Below, piece after piece: positions 35,321 through 43,595 of a stretch of 64,000 bases of DNA. The translations under genes and the position numbers were made by a program. Numbering within the stretch: the first letter of the stretch is position 1; the number at the start of each line of letters is the position of its first letter. The DNA is from Shewanella litorisediminis. GTDB taxonomy: Bacteria; Pseudomonadota; Gammaproteobacteria; Enterobacterales; Shewanellaceae. The notes under the pieces are model-generated. The model saw only the letters and a list, made by a program, of their open reading frames with translations. It made no database searches and was not told the origin of the DNA. The stretch is taken from NCBI RefSeq assembly GCF_016834455.1, contig NZ_CP069213.1, positions 2,542,501-2,606,500 of the forward strand, written 5' to 3'.

Positions 35321-35914
35321 ATGAACTTTCTAGCACACTTGCACCTGGCGGATATCAGCCAAACCAGCCTCGCGGCCAACCTTGCAGGCGATTTTGCCAA
35401 AGGCCCCATCGACCAGTTCACCAAACCGTTGCAACAGGGATTGTGGTTGCACCGGCAAATCGACAAAATCACAGATGAGCATGAAATTTTCAAAGAAATG
35501 CTGGGTAAATTTCCCCGGCATTTAAGCCGTGCAGCCCCCTTACTGATTGATTTGGGTTTCGATCATCGTCTGGCGCTGGACTGGGAAGAATATCACCATG
35601 AGCCTCTCGATATCTTCTGTCAGCGTGCCTACGATGTGCTTCGCACCTGTGACCATTTGCCGCCAAAGCTTGCCGCCATCGCCCCCAGAATGTGTGATGA
35701 AAACTGGTTGGGCGCTTATGGGAGCCGCAGCGGCATCAACGCGGCCATTGCCGGTGTTCGGCGAAGATTATCCCGCCCCGAGATTTTCGATGGCGCCGAA
35801 GCGGCGGTTGAGCAACTCGACGTGGAACTGGAGATTGCCTTTCGCACCCTGTATCCGCAGCTGATGGCTTACTCAAGACGTCTGGCCCGCACCACACCAG
35901 AGCAATACCTGTAA
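35321..35914 (+). CDS. acpH: Acyl carrier protein phosphodiesterase AcpH
   Basis: A 197-residue protein opening MNFLAHLHLADISQTSLAAN, with GDFAKG and LHRQIDKITDEHE, all typical of AcpH (YajB). It removes the 4'-phosphopantetheine from holo-ACP. HD-type His/Asp residues lie in the early helices (LAHLHLA, DFAKG, HRQID). Its stop (TAA 35912-35914) directly abuts the ATG of the thioredoxin-like gene, so the two are co-transcribed. Confidence 0.93.
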   Translation: MNFLAHLHLADISQTSLAANLAGDFAKGPIDQFTKPLQQGLWLHRQIDKITDEHEIFKEMLGKFPRHLSRAAPLLIDLGFDHRLALDWEEYHHEPLDIFCQRAYDVLRTCDHLPPKLAAIAPRMCDENWLGAYGSRSGINAAIAGVRRRLSRPEIFDGAEAAVEQLDVELEIAFRTLYPQLMAYSRRLARTTPEQYL

Positions 35915-36427
35915 ATGAATGACGCCCCCGCACCGCGCAGTAAAGCCAAACGTCTGTTGCTGGAAGCTCTGATTGCCATCGGGCTTTTTTACGGTATTTC
36001 AGCTTATTTTCAAAAAGATATGCTCAAAGACACCGCACCGGTCATTGCCAGCAAAGGTGTAAAGGGCACAAGCTTGTCCTTGCCATCCGCCACAGGCAAA
36101 CCCACCCTGGTATACTTCTTTGCCGAGTGGTGCGGCGCGTGCAAACTCACCTCACCTGCGGTTGACAATATTGCCACGGATTATCCGGTGCTCGCTATCG
36201 CCGCCGACTCGGGCAGCGATGCGAACGTGAGAGCCTTCCTCAAAGCCAAAGGCTATGGCTTCGACGCCCTCAATGACAAGGGCACGCTCACCCAGCACTT
36301 CGGCGTAAGCGGATTTCCGTCCCTGTATGTGGTGGATGCCAGGGGCGAAGTGCGCTTTGTCACCCGTGGCGTGAGCACAGAACCTGCTTTAAGAGCTCGG
36401 CTTTTCCTCACCGAACAGCTGCAATAG
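35915..36427 (+). CDS. Membrane-anchored thioredoxin-like protein
   Basis: A 170-residue protein with one N-terminal membrane helix (LLLEALIAIGLFYGISAYF) and a periplasmic thioredoxin fold. The active site is WCGAC in FFAEWCGACKLTSPAV; the cis-Pro loop is GVSGFPSLYVVD. This plan matches ScsD/TlpA-type thiol reductases that act on periplasmic disulfides. The partner DsbD-like reductase is not nearby. It immediately follows acpH with no gap. Confidence 0.9.
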   Translation: MNDAPAPRSKAKRLLLEALIAIGLFYGISAYFQKDMLKDTAPVIASKGVKGTSLSLPSATGKPTLVYFFAEWCGACKLTSPAVDNIATDYPVLAIAADSGSDANVRAFLKAKGYGFDALNDKGTLTQHFGVSGFPSLYVVDARGEVRFVTRGVSTEPALRARLFLTEQLQ

Positions 36428-36489
36428 CCGTTGAAAATTCGTAGAATGCGCCCACTTAACCCCAAGTGTGCGCCAACGAAGGAAGCCTG

Positions 36490-37164
36490 ATGGAGATTTT
36501 TGACTACCAGCCCCCGGCAGTCCCCTGGCTCGATATTCGCTATATCGACCGTAACCTCATCATCATCAATAAGCCATCGGGCCTGCTGTCGAACCCCGGC
36601 ATGGCAGCACATACCCACGACAGCGCCATTACCCGCTTGTGCAAGCTCTATCCAGAGGCAATTTTGGTTCATCGCCTGGATTGCGCCACATCGGGCATCA
36701 TGGTGTTTGCCCGCAGCAAAAAGGCTGAGTCCAATCTAAAGACCCAGTTTCAACATCGTGAAACTGAAAAGCGCTATCTTGCGGAAGTCGCAGGGCTCAT
36801 AGAGCAGGATGAAGGCACCATTAACCTCCCCCTTGGCAAAGACAGAAACAACCCACCCTGGCAAAAGGTGGACAAAGCAGAAGGCCGTCCGGCAGTAACA
36901 CATTATCGGGTAATCGAGCGGCGCGAGGGTTCAACCCTGGTGGCTTTGGAACCCGAAACCGGTCGAACCCATCAGCTACGGGTTCATATGCTGGCGATTG
37001 GGCATCCCATTCTGGGGGACGATTTCTATGGCAGAACCCAGGCATTTGGTACAGGTAAGGTAGCAGGTGCACGGCCGAGGCTCTGCTTGCACGCAGAGCG
37101 GCTCAGCTTCAAACACCCCTGGTCAGGCAAGCCTATGACCTTTATCAGCCGTGCGCCCTTTTAA
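36490..37164 (+). CDS. rluA: RluA-family pseudouridine synthase
   Basis: A 224-residue enzyme. The start at ATG 36490 follows GGAAG. The catalytic motif is HRLDCATSGIMVFAR with the nucleophilic Asp; PETGRTHQLRVHML and GHPILGDDFYG are the RluA-family C-terminal motifs. No S4 RNA-binding domain is present, and the size fits RluA, which acts on 23S rRNA U746 and tRNA U32. The exact RNA target is inferred from size and similarity only. Confidence 0.88.
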   Translation: MEIFDYQPPAVPWLDIRYIDRNLIIINKPSGLLSNPGMAAHTHDSAITRLCKLYPEAILVHRLDCATSGIMVFARSKKAESNLKTQFQHRETEKRYLAEVAGLIEQDEGTINLPLGKDRNNPPWQKVDKAEGRPAVTHYRVIERREGSTLVALEPETGRTHQLRVHMLAIGHPILGDDFYGRTQAFGTGKVAGARPRLCLHAERLSFKHPWSGKPMTFISRAPF

Positions 37165-37185
37165 GCAACGGACGATAAACGTCTT

Positions 37186-37602
37186 TCAGGCGACCAATGT
37201 CTCTTCGCTGACCGGCGCCCGGTAGAAGCAACCGCGGAAGTTGTGGAACTCCAGCCCCGCCTCGGTGACCACAAAAAACTCACCGAAAAAGTTGCCACCA
37301 ACATCATCCAGACGAAGACCTTCAGCCTGGGGCGTTACCGTCATTTCATCACGGCTGTGACAACCATCGCTGAACCAGGTTTCCAGAAAGTACCTGCCAG
37401 ACTCTTTATACAAAGACAGGCTGTCCCCCAGCTCTGGTCGTTCATCAACCCAACGGCCAACCAACTCACGTACACTCATATCTGCCTCCCGCCCGATAAG
37501 ACGCCGACGCTTTTCGAACGCTGATACAGTTGAATCCCTATGCACATTTTGATCTGCACCAAACATTCCGAAAATTGCTGCTGCATTCAGCATAGACGCC
37601 AT
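37186..37602 (-). CDS. Hypothetical protein, non-enzymatic small beta protein
   Basis: The ATG at 37602 gives 138 residues; a purine-rich GGAGAAAAGG lies upstream, and longer in-frame starts up to 37719 add an unconvincing N-terminus. A short hydrophobic start (MLNAAAIFGMFG) precedes a basic patch (FEKRRRLIGREADM). After that comes a beta-rich domain: VRELVGRWVDERPEL, RYFLETWFSDG, VVTEAGLEFHNF. The GxW near residue 55 and the strand pattern recall small lipocalin-like folds, but I would not assign one. A second plausible start is MSVRELVG (near 37482). Confidence 0.55.
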   Translation of the reverse strand: MASMLNAAAIFGMFGADQNVHRDSTVSAFEKRRRLIGREADMSVRELVGRWVDERPELGDSLSLYKESGRYFLETWFSDGCHSRDEMTVTPQAEGLRLDDVGGNFFGEFFVVTEAGLEFHNFRGCFYRAPVSEETLVA

Positions 37603-37941
37603 GAAACCTTTTCTCCCGAAACCCCACTCAGAGGTTAAAAAACCGTAACCAATAAGATAAAAATCAGTGAAAATCCATATTTGAATTTTGCTGCATTCTT
37701 TGTGGGCAGTGTAACCCAAGCAAAAAATAAAAACGCGAGCTTAATCACTATTTATGCGAAATTCATACTTTACTTAAGTATGGAGAGAGTTGCAGGAATT
37801 TGATGTTGGGAATGCCATTGGGGCACAGATGTAGCTAGGTAACGGAGGGAGAGTGGTGGGCCGAGTAGAGCGAAGAGCGTGTTACACCCGACATCCCAAA
37901 AGACTCAGGTTAGCTCTGCTACTTGGTTAAACGTTGTGTGG
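37603..37941. other. Intergenic region with an inverted-repeat-bounded segment
   Basis: About 340 bp without a supported gene. The first part is AT-rich. Positions 37802-37895 are bounded by imperfect inverted repeats GATGTTGGG and CCCGACATC, and the segment between is purine-rich and GC-richer than its surroundings. It may be a small dispersed element or a structured RNA. Nothing else is recognised. Confidence 0.35.
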
Positions 37942-38445
37942 TTACGCGTTATAAAAGGAGATGCTGCGCACCGGTAACTGGAATTTGCCTTCAGCCCCAC
38001 CGCCAGCCACCAATCCGAGGCTCTGCAGCCGAAACAAATCCAGTCGCGGCGCCGTCACAGTCAGGCCACGTCGCATTGCCACGAAGCGGGTGAAGGGAAT
38101 GCGGTAACGTCGCCAAAGTCCCTGCCCTGCATAGGTGTCTCCCAGCGGCGCCTGATAAACATGGCGATCGCCACTATGTGTGTCTTTCAGGTTCACTTTA
38201 AAGGCACGCTCAGGCGCGGCTATCTCAAGCTCTACACCCTGAAAGGCGCTCACATCCCTCGGCTCAAAGTCCAGATAGACAGACGCAAAACCACCGCCAT
38301 TGGCATGAGAGATATATCCGGTGAACAATCCATGGCCCTTGGGCGATGCTTGCAATTGAGCACGGGACAAGCCCCCCATAAGAGTGTCGGTCACACTGTA
38401 CCAATCTCTGGTGCTGTCCAGCGCAGTAAAATCCACCAGTCGCAT
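37942..38445 (-). CDS. CIA30 family protein
   Basis: A 167-residue protein. The start at ATG 38445 follows GGGAGG. It matches the complex I intermediate-associated protein 30 (CIA30) family: RDWYSVTDTLMGGLSRAQL, GYISHANGGGFASVYL, and the C-terminal DLFRLQSLGLVAGG, all with the galactose-binding-like jelly-roll pattern. In bacteria its role is unknown; it is not evidence of complex I assembly here. A strong bidirectional hairpin lies just upstream. Confidence 0.88.
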   Translation of the reverse strand: MRLVDFTALDSTRDWYSVTDTLMGGLSRAQLQASPKGHGLFTGYISHANGGGFASVYLDFEPRDVSAFQGVELEIAAPERAFKVNLKDTHSGDRHVYQAPLGDTYAGQGLWRRYRIPFTRFVAMRRGLTVTAPRLDLFRLQSLGLVAGGGAEGKFQLPVRSISFYNA

Positions 38446-38478
38446 TTGTGACCTCCCGGGAGCTTTCTCGCTGACAAT

Positions 38479-38513
38479 AAAAAAGCGGCAGTATCTTAAT
38501 ACTGCCGCTTTTT
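38479..38513 (-). terminator. sstT terminator (bidirectional)
   Basis: AAAAAGCGGCAGTAT / ATACTGCCGCTTTTT with a CTTA loop, 25 bp past the sstT stop. Confidence 0.88.
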
Positions 38514-38537
38514 CAGCCATTTGTCATTTATAGCAGC

Positions 38538-39755
38538 TTAGGCTTTGCGCTCTGCCGCTTCACAGGCCGCTGCGGTAAAGAGCACGTCAGTGGAACTGTT
38601 CAGTGCAGTCTCGGCACTGTCCTGGATAACGCCTATGGTAAAGCCTACGGCCACTACCTGCATCGCGATATCGTTGGAGATGCCAAACAAAGAACACGCC
38701 AGCGGGATAAGCAGCAAGGAGCCACCGGCCACGCCGGACGCGCCGCAGGCTGAAACAGCCGCGATAACACTGAGCAGCAGCGCAGTGGCCAAATCGACTT
38801 CGATACCCAATGTGTGTACGGCCGCCAGGGTCAGCACAGTGATGGTAATGGCCGCTCCAGCCATGTTGATGGTGGCACCGAGCGGAATAGACACTGAATA
38901 AGTGTCTTCGTGCAGCTTCAAACGCTCACACAACGCCATGTTCACCGGAATGTTGGCTGCACTGGATCGGGTAAAAAATGCCGTGACTCCGCTCTCACGC
39001 AGGCACTTGAACACCAGGGGATAGGGGTTGCGACGAATTTTCAAAAATACAATCAGCGGGTTAACCACAAAGGCTATCACTGCCATGGCGCCAAGCAATA
39101 CGCCGAGCAATCGGGCATAGGCCGTCAGGGCGTCAAAGCCGGTTTGCGCGATAGTGGCAGCCACCAGACCAAAAATACCGATAGGCGCCAGGCGGATAAC
39201 AAAGCGCACCAACTGAGACACCCCATGGCTGACATCATGCAGCACGGTTTTGGTACTGCTACTCGCGTGACGCAGCACGATACCCAAGCCCACACCCCAG
39301 GCGAGGAGCCCAATATAGTTGGCATTGATAAGGGCATTGACCGGGTTATCCACCAGTTTGAACAGCAAGGTGTTGAGCACCTGACCTATTCCCTCCGGCG
39401 GGTTGGCACCCGCAGCTGCGTCAATCAGCACAAGACTGGTAGGAAAGGCAAAGCTCATCAGAACGGCAGTCAGGGCTGCGGCAAAGGTGCCAACGAGATA
39501 TAGCAGGATGATGGGACGCATGTTGGTTTGCGCACCAGACACCTGATTGGCGATTGACGATGCCACCAGCACAAACACCAACACAGGTGCGATGGCTTTG
39601 AGTGCACCCACAAAGAGATCCCCAAGGAAGGCCACCTGATTGGCAGCGTCAGGGCTGAATCCGGCGAGCGCCACACCGGCAATGATCCCCACGAAAATTT
39701 GCAGCACCAGGCTGCCACCGGCAGCATTTGCCAGCAATGATTTTTCAGTACTCAT
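38538..39755 (-). CDS. sstT: Serine/threonine:Na+ symporter SstT
   Basis: A 405-residue member of the dicarboxylate/amino acid:cation symporter family. The ATG at 39755 gives the usual SstT start ([20 protein letters not shown]). Visible family motifs include [14 protein letters not shown] (serine-rich reentrant loop), the [13 protein letters not shown] helix and the [19 protein letters not shown] helical hairpin. It imports serine and threonine with Na+. It stands alone, with a hairpin terminator. Confidence 0.93.
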   Translation of the reverse strand: MSTEKSLLANAAGGSLVLQIFVGIIAGVALAGFSPDAANQVAFLGDLFVGALKAIAPVLVFVLVASSIANQVSGAQTNMRPIILLYLVGTFAAALTAVLMSFAFPTSLVLIDAAAGANPPEGIGQVLNTLLFKLVDNPVNALINANYIGLLAWGVGLGIVLRHASSSTKTVLHDVSHGVSQLVRFVIRLAPIGIFGLVAATIAQTGFDALTAYARLLGVLLGAMAVIAFVVNPLIVFLKIRRNPYPLVFKCLRESGVTAFFTRSSAANIPVNMALCERLKLHEDTYSVSIPLGATINMAGAAITITVLTLAAVHTLGIEVDLATALLLSVIAAVSACGASGVAGGSLLLIPLACSLFGISNDIAMQVVAVGFTIGVIQDSAETALNSSTDVLFTAAACEAAERKA

Positions 39756-39922
39756 GACTTGACCTGTCGTTGTTATCGTTATGGGCCACAGGGGCCTTAA
39801 GGACTTTGCATCCCGGCTTTGGGTTGTATCTAAAAGCAGAGGCTTTGTCCAGCAAAGCCGCTGCATTTGGCGGTATGGTGGGCTGTTGAGGTCAAATTGC
39901 TTTCAAGCAGCCAACAAAAACA

Positions 39923-40822
39923 TCAACTTTGTGGACTGGACTTGCGCTCTACGCCCCTGAGCATGGCTGAAATCAACTCTTGGGCATCAAACTTGGTAAG
40001 CGCCTCGTCGGCGCCAACCTGCTTGGCCTGACTAACGCTGATTTCACTGGAGAGCGACGTATGCAAAATGATGTAAGCCGAGGCCAGCGCCGTATCGTTT
40101 TTCACTTCAAACGCCAGTTCATAGCCGTCGAGCCCCGGCATTTCGATATCACTGACCAGTATGTCCACGGGCCGTTTTTCATCGGCACTCTGGCTCATCA
40201 TGTCCAGCGCGTCACGGCCGTTTGATGCCACTCTGTAGCTGATATTGATGGCATCCAAAGCATCGGATAGCTGCTTTCGCGCCACTTTGGAGTCGTCCAC
40301 CAGCAGAATATTCATGGGTTTGAGCTGTTCACGCTGCACATCGGTGAGGATACCGATGCGTTTATCTTCCTTGATGGGGAAGATTTTAGACAGCAGCAAC
40401 TCCACATCCAACAGCTGCACCAGTTTGTCCTGATAGCGGGTGACACCGGTTAAAAAGGCATTGCGGCCCAAATTGTCGGGAGGCGACAGAATATCGCGCC
40501 AATTACACTCGATGATTTTGTCGATGCCGCGCACCAAAAAGCCAATCAACATCCGCTGGCAATCGGTGATAATGATAAAACACTTGCTGCGCTCTTCGTC
40601 GGTCACCGGCGGATAGCCTACGGCGGCAGCCATATCGATAACGGAAATGGTCTGGCCGCGGACGGTGGCCGTGCCAAGCACTGCCGGATGCGACTGAGGC
40701 AGCGCATTCAGATGGGTGTATGGCACCAGCTCACGGATTTTCAGGGTGCCCATGGCAAACAGCTGCGAGCGACTCAAATGAAACAGCAGCAGACCCTGGG
40801 ATTGATTGGCTTTACTCTTCAT
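39923..40822 (-). CDS. cheV: Chemotaxis coupling protein CheV
   Basis: A 299-residue protein: residues about 1-155 are a CheW-like domain (LFAMGTLKIRELVPYTHL, SVIDMAAAVGYPP, LIGFLVRGIDKII), and about 170-290 are a receiver domain. The receiver has MNILLVDDSKVARKQL, the phospho-acceptor in ILVSDIEMPGLDGYE, and the FDAQEL end. CheV couples chemoreceptors to CheA and is thought to adapt the array by phosphorylation. No other chemotaxis gene is adjacent. AAGGGG precedes the ATG. Confidence 0.95.
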   Translation of the reverse strand: MKSKANQSQGLLLFHLSRSQLFAMGTLKIRELVPYTHLNALPQSHPAVLGTATVRGQTISVIDMAAAVGYPPVTDEERSKCFIIITDCQRMLIGFLVRGIDKIIECNWRDILSPPDNLGRNAFLTGVTRYQDKLVQLLDVELLLSKIFPIKEDKRIGILTDVQREQLKPMNILLVDDSKVARKQLSDALDAINISYRVASNGRDALDMMSQSADEKRPVDILVSDIEMPGLDGYELAFEVKNDTALASAYIILHTSLSSEISVSQAKQVGADEALTKFDAQELISAMLRGVERKSSPQS

Positions 40823-40839
40823 AGTTCCCCTTCACAGGA

Positions 40840-42366
40840 TTAAAGCTGGGATTCCAGTGGAAACAGCGCCAGCACATCGGCCATGAAACGGCGCCAAAAT
40901 CCAGCCTGGGGCTCGGCATAAATATCTTTACCTGAGCTGAGTTCATGCCAGTATAGGCCGTCCTTGCCGAGCTTCACCTGGTAGGTGTTGTTGGTTAAAA
41001 AACGTGGCAGCCAGGAACGAATTTGCTGATTCAGTTCACCCTGTTCCACCATGACTCCCATTTCAGTATTGAGCCAGGCTGAGCGCGGATCAAAATTAAA
41101 GGAGCCGACAAAAAGCCTGTCATTGTCGAATAAAAAGCTCTTGGCATGCAAACTGGACCGGGAGCTCCCTTTCCAGGAGTGACTGGGACTCTTGCCGGTT
41201 GCCTTCACTTCATAAAGGGATACCCCGGCACGCAGGAGCGCCTCACGATACCCCTTATAACCCGAATGAACCGCCAGCACGTCGGTGGCAGCCAGACTGT
41301 TGGTAATCACAGACACCTCAACACCTCGCTTGGCAAGGCCGCTTAGCAACCTGACACCCTCTGCCGAGGGCACAAAGTAGGGCGAAATGATTACCAGGCT
41401 GTCCCTGGTTTGATGAAACTCCCCCAGCAGGGGCGCTATCATCCAGGCTTCAGCCTGTCCCTCTCGCTTGTCGGGAGGATCGACAAAAACTCTCGCCTCC
41501 CCCCAAAACCATTCAATACGATTGTCCGCCATGTGCCTGAGCAATGGGGATTTTGTCAGGCGTTGAATATAGGGATGCTCTTCGAGTTGGCGTTTCTGGT
41601 TGGCAATTTCGCGATACAACCCCGCCAAATCATCGGATTTTACCTGATACTCGGCCAAGAGCTCGACCGGGTAGGTCTCGCTGCCATTCCAGTAGGCATC
41701 AAATTGATCCGATACCTGCTCCACTACCGGACCGGTCAGCAGCAGGTCGAGATCGCCAAACTCCAGCTCTTCATCGTTGGAAAAGTACTCGTTGCCGATG
41801 TTGCGCCCCCCGACCACACTGAGGCGATTATCCACCGTGAGCGATTTATTGTGCATGCGATGATTCATGCGGCCAAAATCGGTGGCAAAAGACAAGGCTC
41901 TGAGGGTGCGATGAGACGAAGGATTATACAGCCTGACGAACACATTAGGGTGGCTTGCCATCACAGCCAGTTGCCTGTCGATATTGACGCTGGCGGTATC
42001 ATCCAGTAACAGACGCACCCTTACACCACGGTCTGCCGCATCCAGCAATTGCCAGGCCAGTAAACGTCCGGTGTCATCGTTGCGAAAGATGTAGTACTGC
42101 AAATCAATGCTGGCCTCGGCAGACTTTATCAACGCCAGCCTGGCCACCATGGCGTCAAGGCCCTCAAACAGCGGCAAAACACCACTCTGCCCCGGATGGC
42201 TCGCCAGCGGCTCCGCCAGATATCCGGCTATCAGGCTATCCGGCGCAGACGTAAGCTTGTAAGTCCGCGGTGCATCTTTCAGCTCGGGCATGCTGCTGCA
42301 ACCTCCGAGTGAGACACTCCCAAGGATCATCAGGCAAAATGAACGCCATGGAACACGCTGGGGCAT
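40840..42366 (-). CDS. Phospholipase D family lipoprotein (cardiolipin synthase-like)
   Basis: A 508-residue protein with a lipoprotein signal (FCLMILGSVSLGGCSS; lipobox LGGC, lipid-modified Cys at about 23). Two HKD catalytic motifs follow: HNKSLTVDN with GGRNIGNEYF, and HAKSFLFDN with GSFNFDPRS. Both H-x-K-x4-D sets are intact. The layout fits ClsC/YmdC-type enzymes that make cardiolipin, or other phospholipase D activity in the periplasm. It lies 21 bp after the phosphatase gene and 17 bp before cheV. Confidence 0.9.
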   Translation of the reverse strand: MPQRVPWRSFCLMILGSVSLGGCSSMPELKDAPRTYKLTSAPDSLIAGYLAEPLASHPGQSGVLPLFEGLDAMVARLALIKSAEASIDLQYYIFRNDDTGRLLAWQLLDAADRGVRVRLLLDDTASVNIDRQLAVMASHPNVFVRLYNPSSHRTLRALSFATDFGRMNHRMHNKSLTVDNRLSVVGGRNIGNEYFSNDEELEFGDLDLLLTGPVVEQVSDQFDAYWNGSETYPVELLAEYQVKSDDLAGLYREIANQKRQLEEHPYIQRLTKSPLLRHMADNRIEWFWGEARVFVDPPDKREGQAEAWMIAPLLGEFHQTRDSLVIISPYFVPSAEGVRLLSGLAKRGVEVSVITNSLAATDVLAVHSGYKGYREALLRAGVSLYEVKATGKSPSHSWKGSSRSSLHAKSFLFDNDRLFVGSFNFDPRSAWLNTEMGVMVEQGELNQQIRSWLPRFLTNNTYQVKLGKDGLYWHELSSGKDIYAEPQAGFWRRFMADVLALFPLESQL

Positions 42367-42387
42367 ACGGTTGAATTCCTTTTGCTT

Positions 42388-42864
42388 TCAATTGGATTCA
42401 TTCTGCATTGAATATAACACGTCGTAAACCAATTGATCCCAACCTTCAGCGGTAAAGGCCTGTTCCCTGAGGCTGCGTACCTGACTGACCGCATGCACGG
42501 GGGCGGCTCCCATCGCCATCAGATAGGCAGCCATCAGCAAGCCAGTTCTGTCATTGCCGAGGGCACAGTGCACGAGCACAGGGGTTTGTGCATCTTCCAT
42601 CTCCATGACCCACGTGAGCGCCTCACGAATGGTCTGACTCGCAAGCACGACGTCTTGCTCCAGAGGCGGTACATTCCGCGTAATGGGTCGATGCAAATGG
42701 GCAATACCTGCGTTGGCCAGTGCTTCGGTATCGCCCGCATCGTCGGACAGGCTCACCACTGCACCTATACCGTTTTCTTTGAGTTCACCCGGGTCCCAGG
42801 GCTGACAACAAGGGCCACAGCGTCCGGCAAGTACCCCTTCAACCATCCAAAACAGGTGTTTCAT
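42388..42864 (-). CDS. Dual-specificity-type protein phosphatase
   Basis: A 158-residue phosphatase with the C-x5-R signature VHCALGNDRTGLLMAAYLM and an upstream general-acid region (AGIAHLHRPITRNVPP). N-terminal cysteines (GRCGPCCQPWDPGEL) form a CxxCC cluster that could bind metal or form a disulfide. It probably dephosphorylates protein or inositol/lipid phosphate; the substrate is unknown. Strong AGAGGGG before the ATG. The next gene, 21 bp away on the same strand, is the phospholipase D protein, suggesting a phospholipid link. Confidence 0.85.
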   Translation of the reverse strand: MKHLFWMVEGVLAGRCGPCCQPWDPGELKENGIGAVVSLSDDAGDTEALANAGIAHLHRPITRNVPPLEQDVVLASQTIREALTWVMEMEDAQTPVLVHCALGNDRTGLLMAAYLMAMGAAPVHAVSQVRSLREQAFTAEGWDQLVYDVLYSMQNESN

Positions 42865-42952
42865 GCAAGTCCCCTCTCAGGTTGTTTGGAACATTATGCC
42901 AGAGGCCGGGCTTTGCGGGACTTGATTGAGCGCAGTATTTTTATCGACGGAA

Positions 42953-43492
42953 CTACAACAATGGCAGCACGCAGGACTCGAGTCGAAGCAGACTTGCCTT
43001 CATTTCGAGCCCCCAAGCGTATCCGGTCAGTGTGCCCCCCTTGCCTATCACCCTATGACAGGGAATGATGATGGCCACCGGATTGGCCCCATTGGCCGCC
43101 CCAACTGCCCGCACCGCCGTTGGCCGGTTAATTTGAAGTGCTATCTCGGAGTAACTGGCCGTTTCGCCAAAGGGAAGGGCCAAAAGCGCCTGCCATACTG
43201 CCCGCTGAAACTCAGTGCCTTTTGGTGCAAGCGCCAAATCAAATTGATGGCGTTTACCCGCAAAGAACTCCATAAGCTGCGTGCAGGCAGCATTCAAATG
43301 TCCTTCAGCCCGGCTCGCCGCTGACGCTGATGGGCATGCAAGCTCATCCCTAAGGGGGGCAACCTTCAAACACATCAACCCATTCGCGCTTGCTCCCAAC
43401 CAGAGGGTACCAACGGGGGATTCCAGTGTACAGCTTGCGGCCATTGGGGCGGCAGAAATCAGCTCGCTGCAATCATTGGTTACTCGCATCAT
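42953..43492 (-). CDS. ogt: Methylated-DNA-protein-cysteine methyltransferase Ogt
   Basis: A 179-residue DNA repair protein that transfers the O6-alkyl group of guanine to its own cysteine: active site IIIPCHRVIGKGG, preceded by the helix-turn-helix GETASYSEIALQINRP and RAVGAANGANP, and followed by GYAWGLEMKASLL. The N-terminal half is the usual Ogt/Ada-C ribonuclease H-like domain. It lies 103 bp downstream of the Ada-AlkA fusion, which lacks this domain, so together they supply the parts of the adaptive response. Confidence 0.94.
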   Translation of the reverse strand: MMRVTNDCSELISAAPMAASCTLESPVGTLWLGASANGLMCLKVAPLRDELACPSASAASRAEGHLNAACTQLMEFFAGKRHQFDLALAPKGTEFQRAVWQALLALPFGETASYSEIALQINRPTAVRAVGAANGANPVAIIIPCHRVIGKGGTLTGYAWGLEMKASLLRLESCVLPLL

Positions 43493-43595
43493 AGTGTCTC
43501 TTTTATCGTCAATTCGTTTCGAACAGTCCGGCTTTTGGAAAACTGCTCAGGCTCACTGCCACACGGACACTGTCAGGTCTCACTGCACTGGTTAA

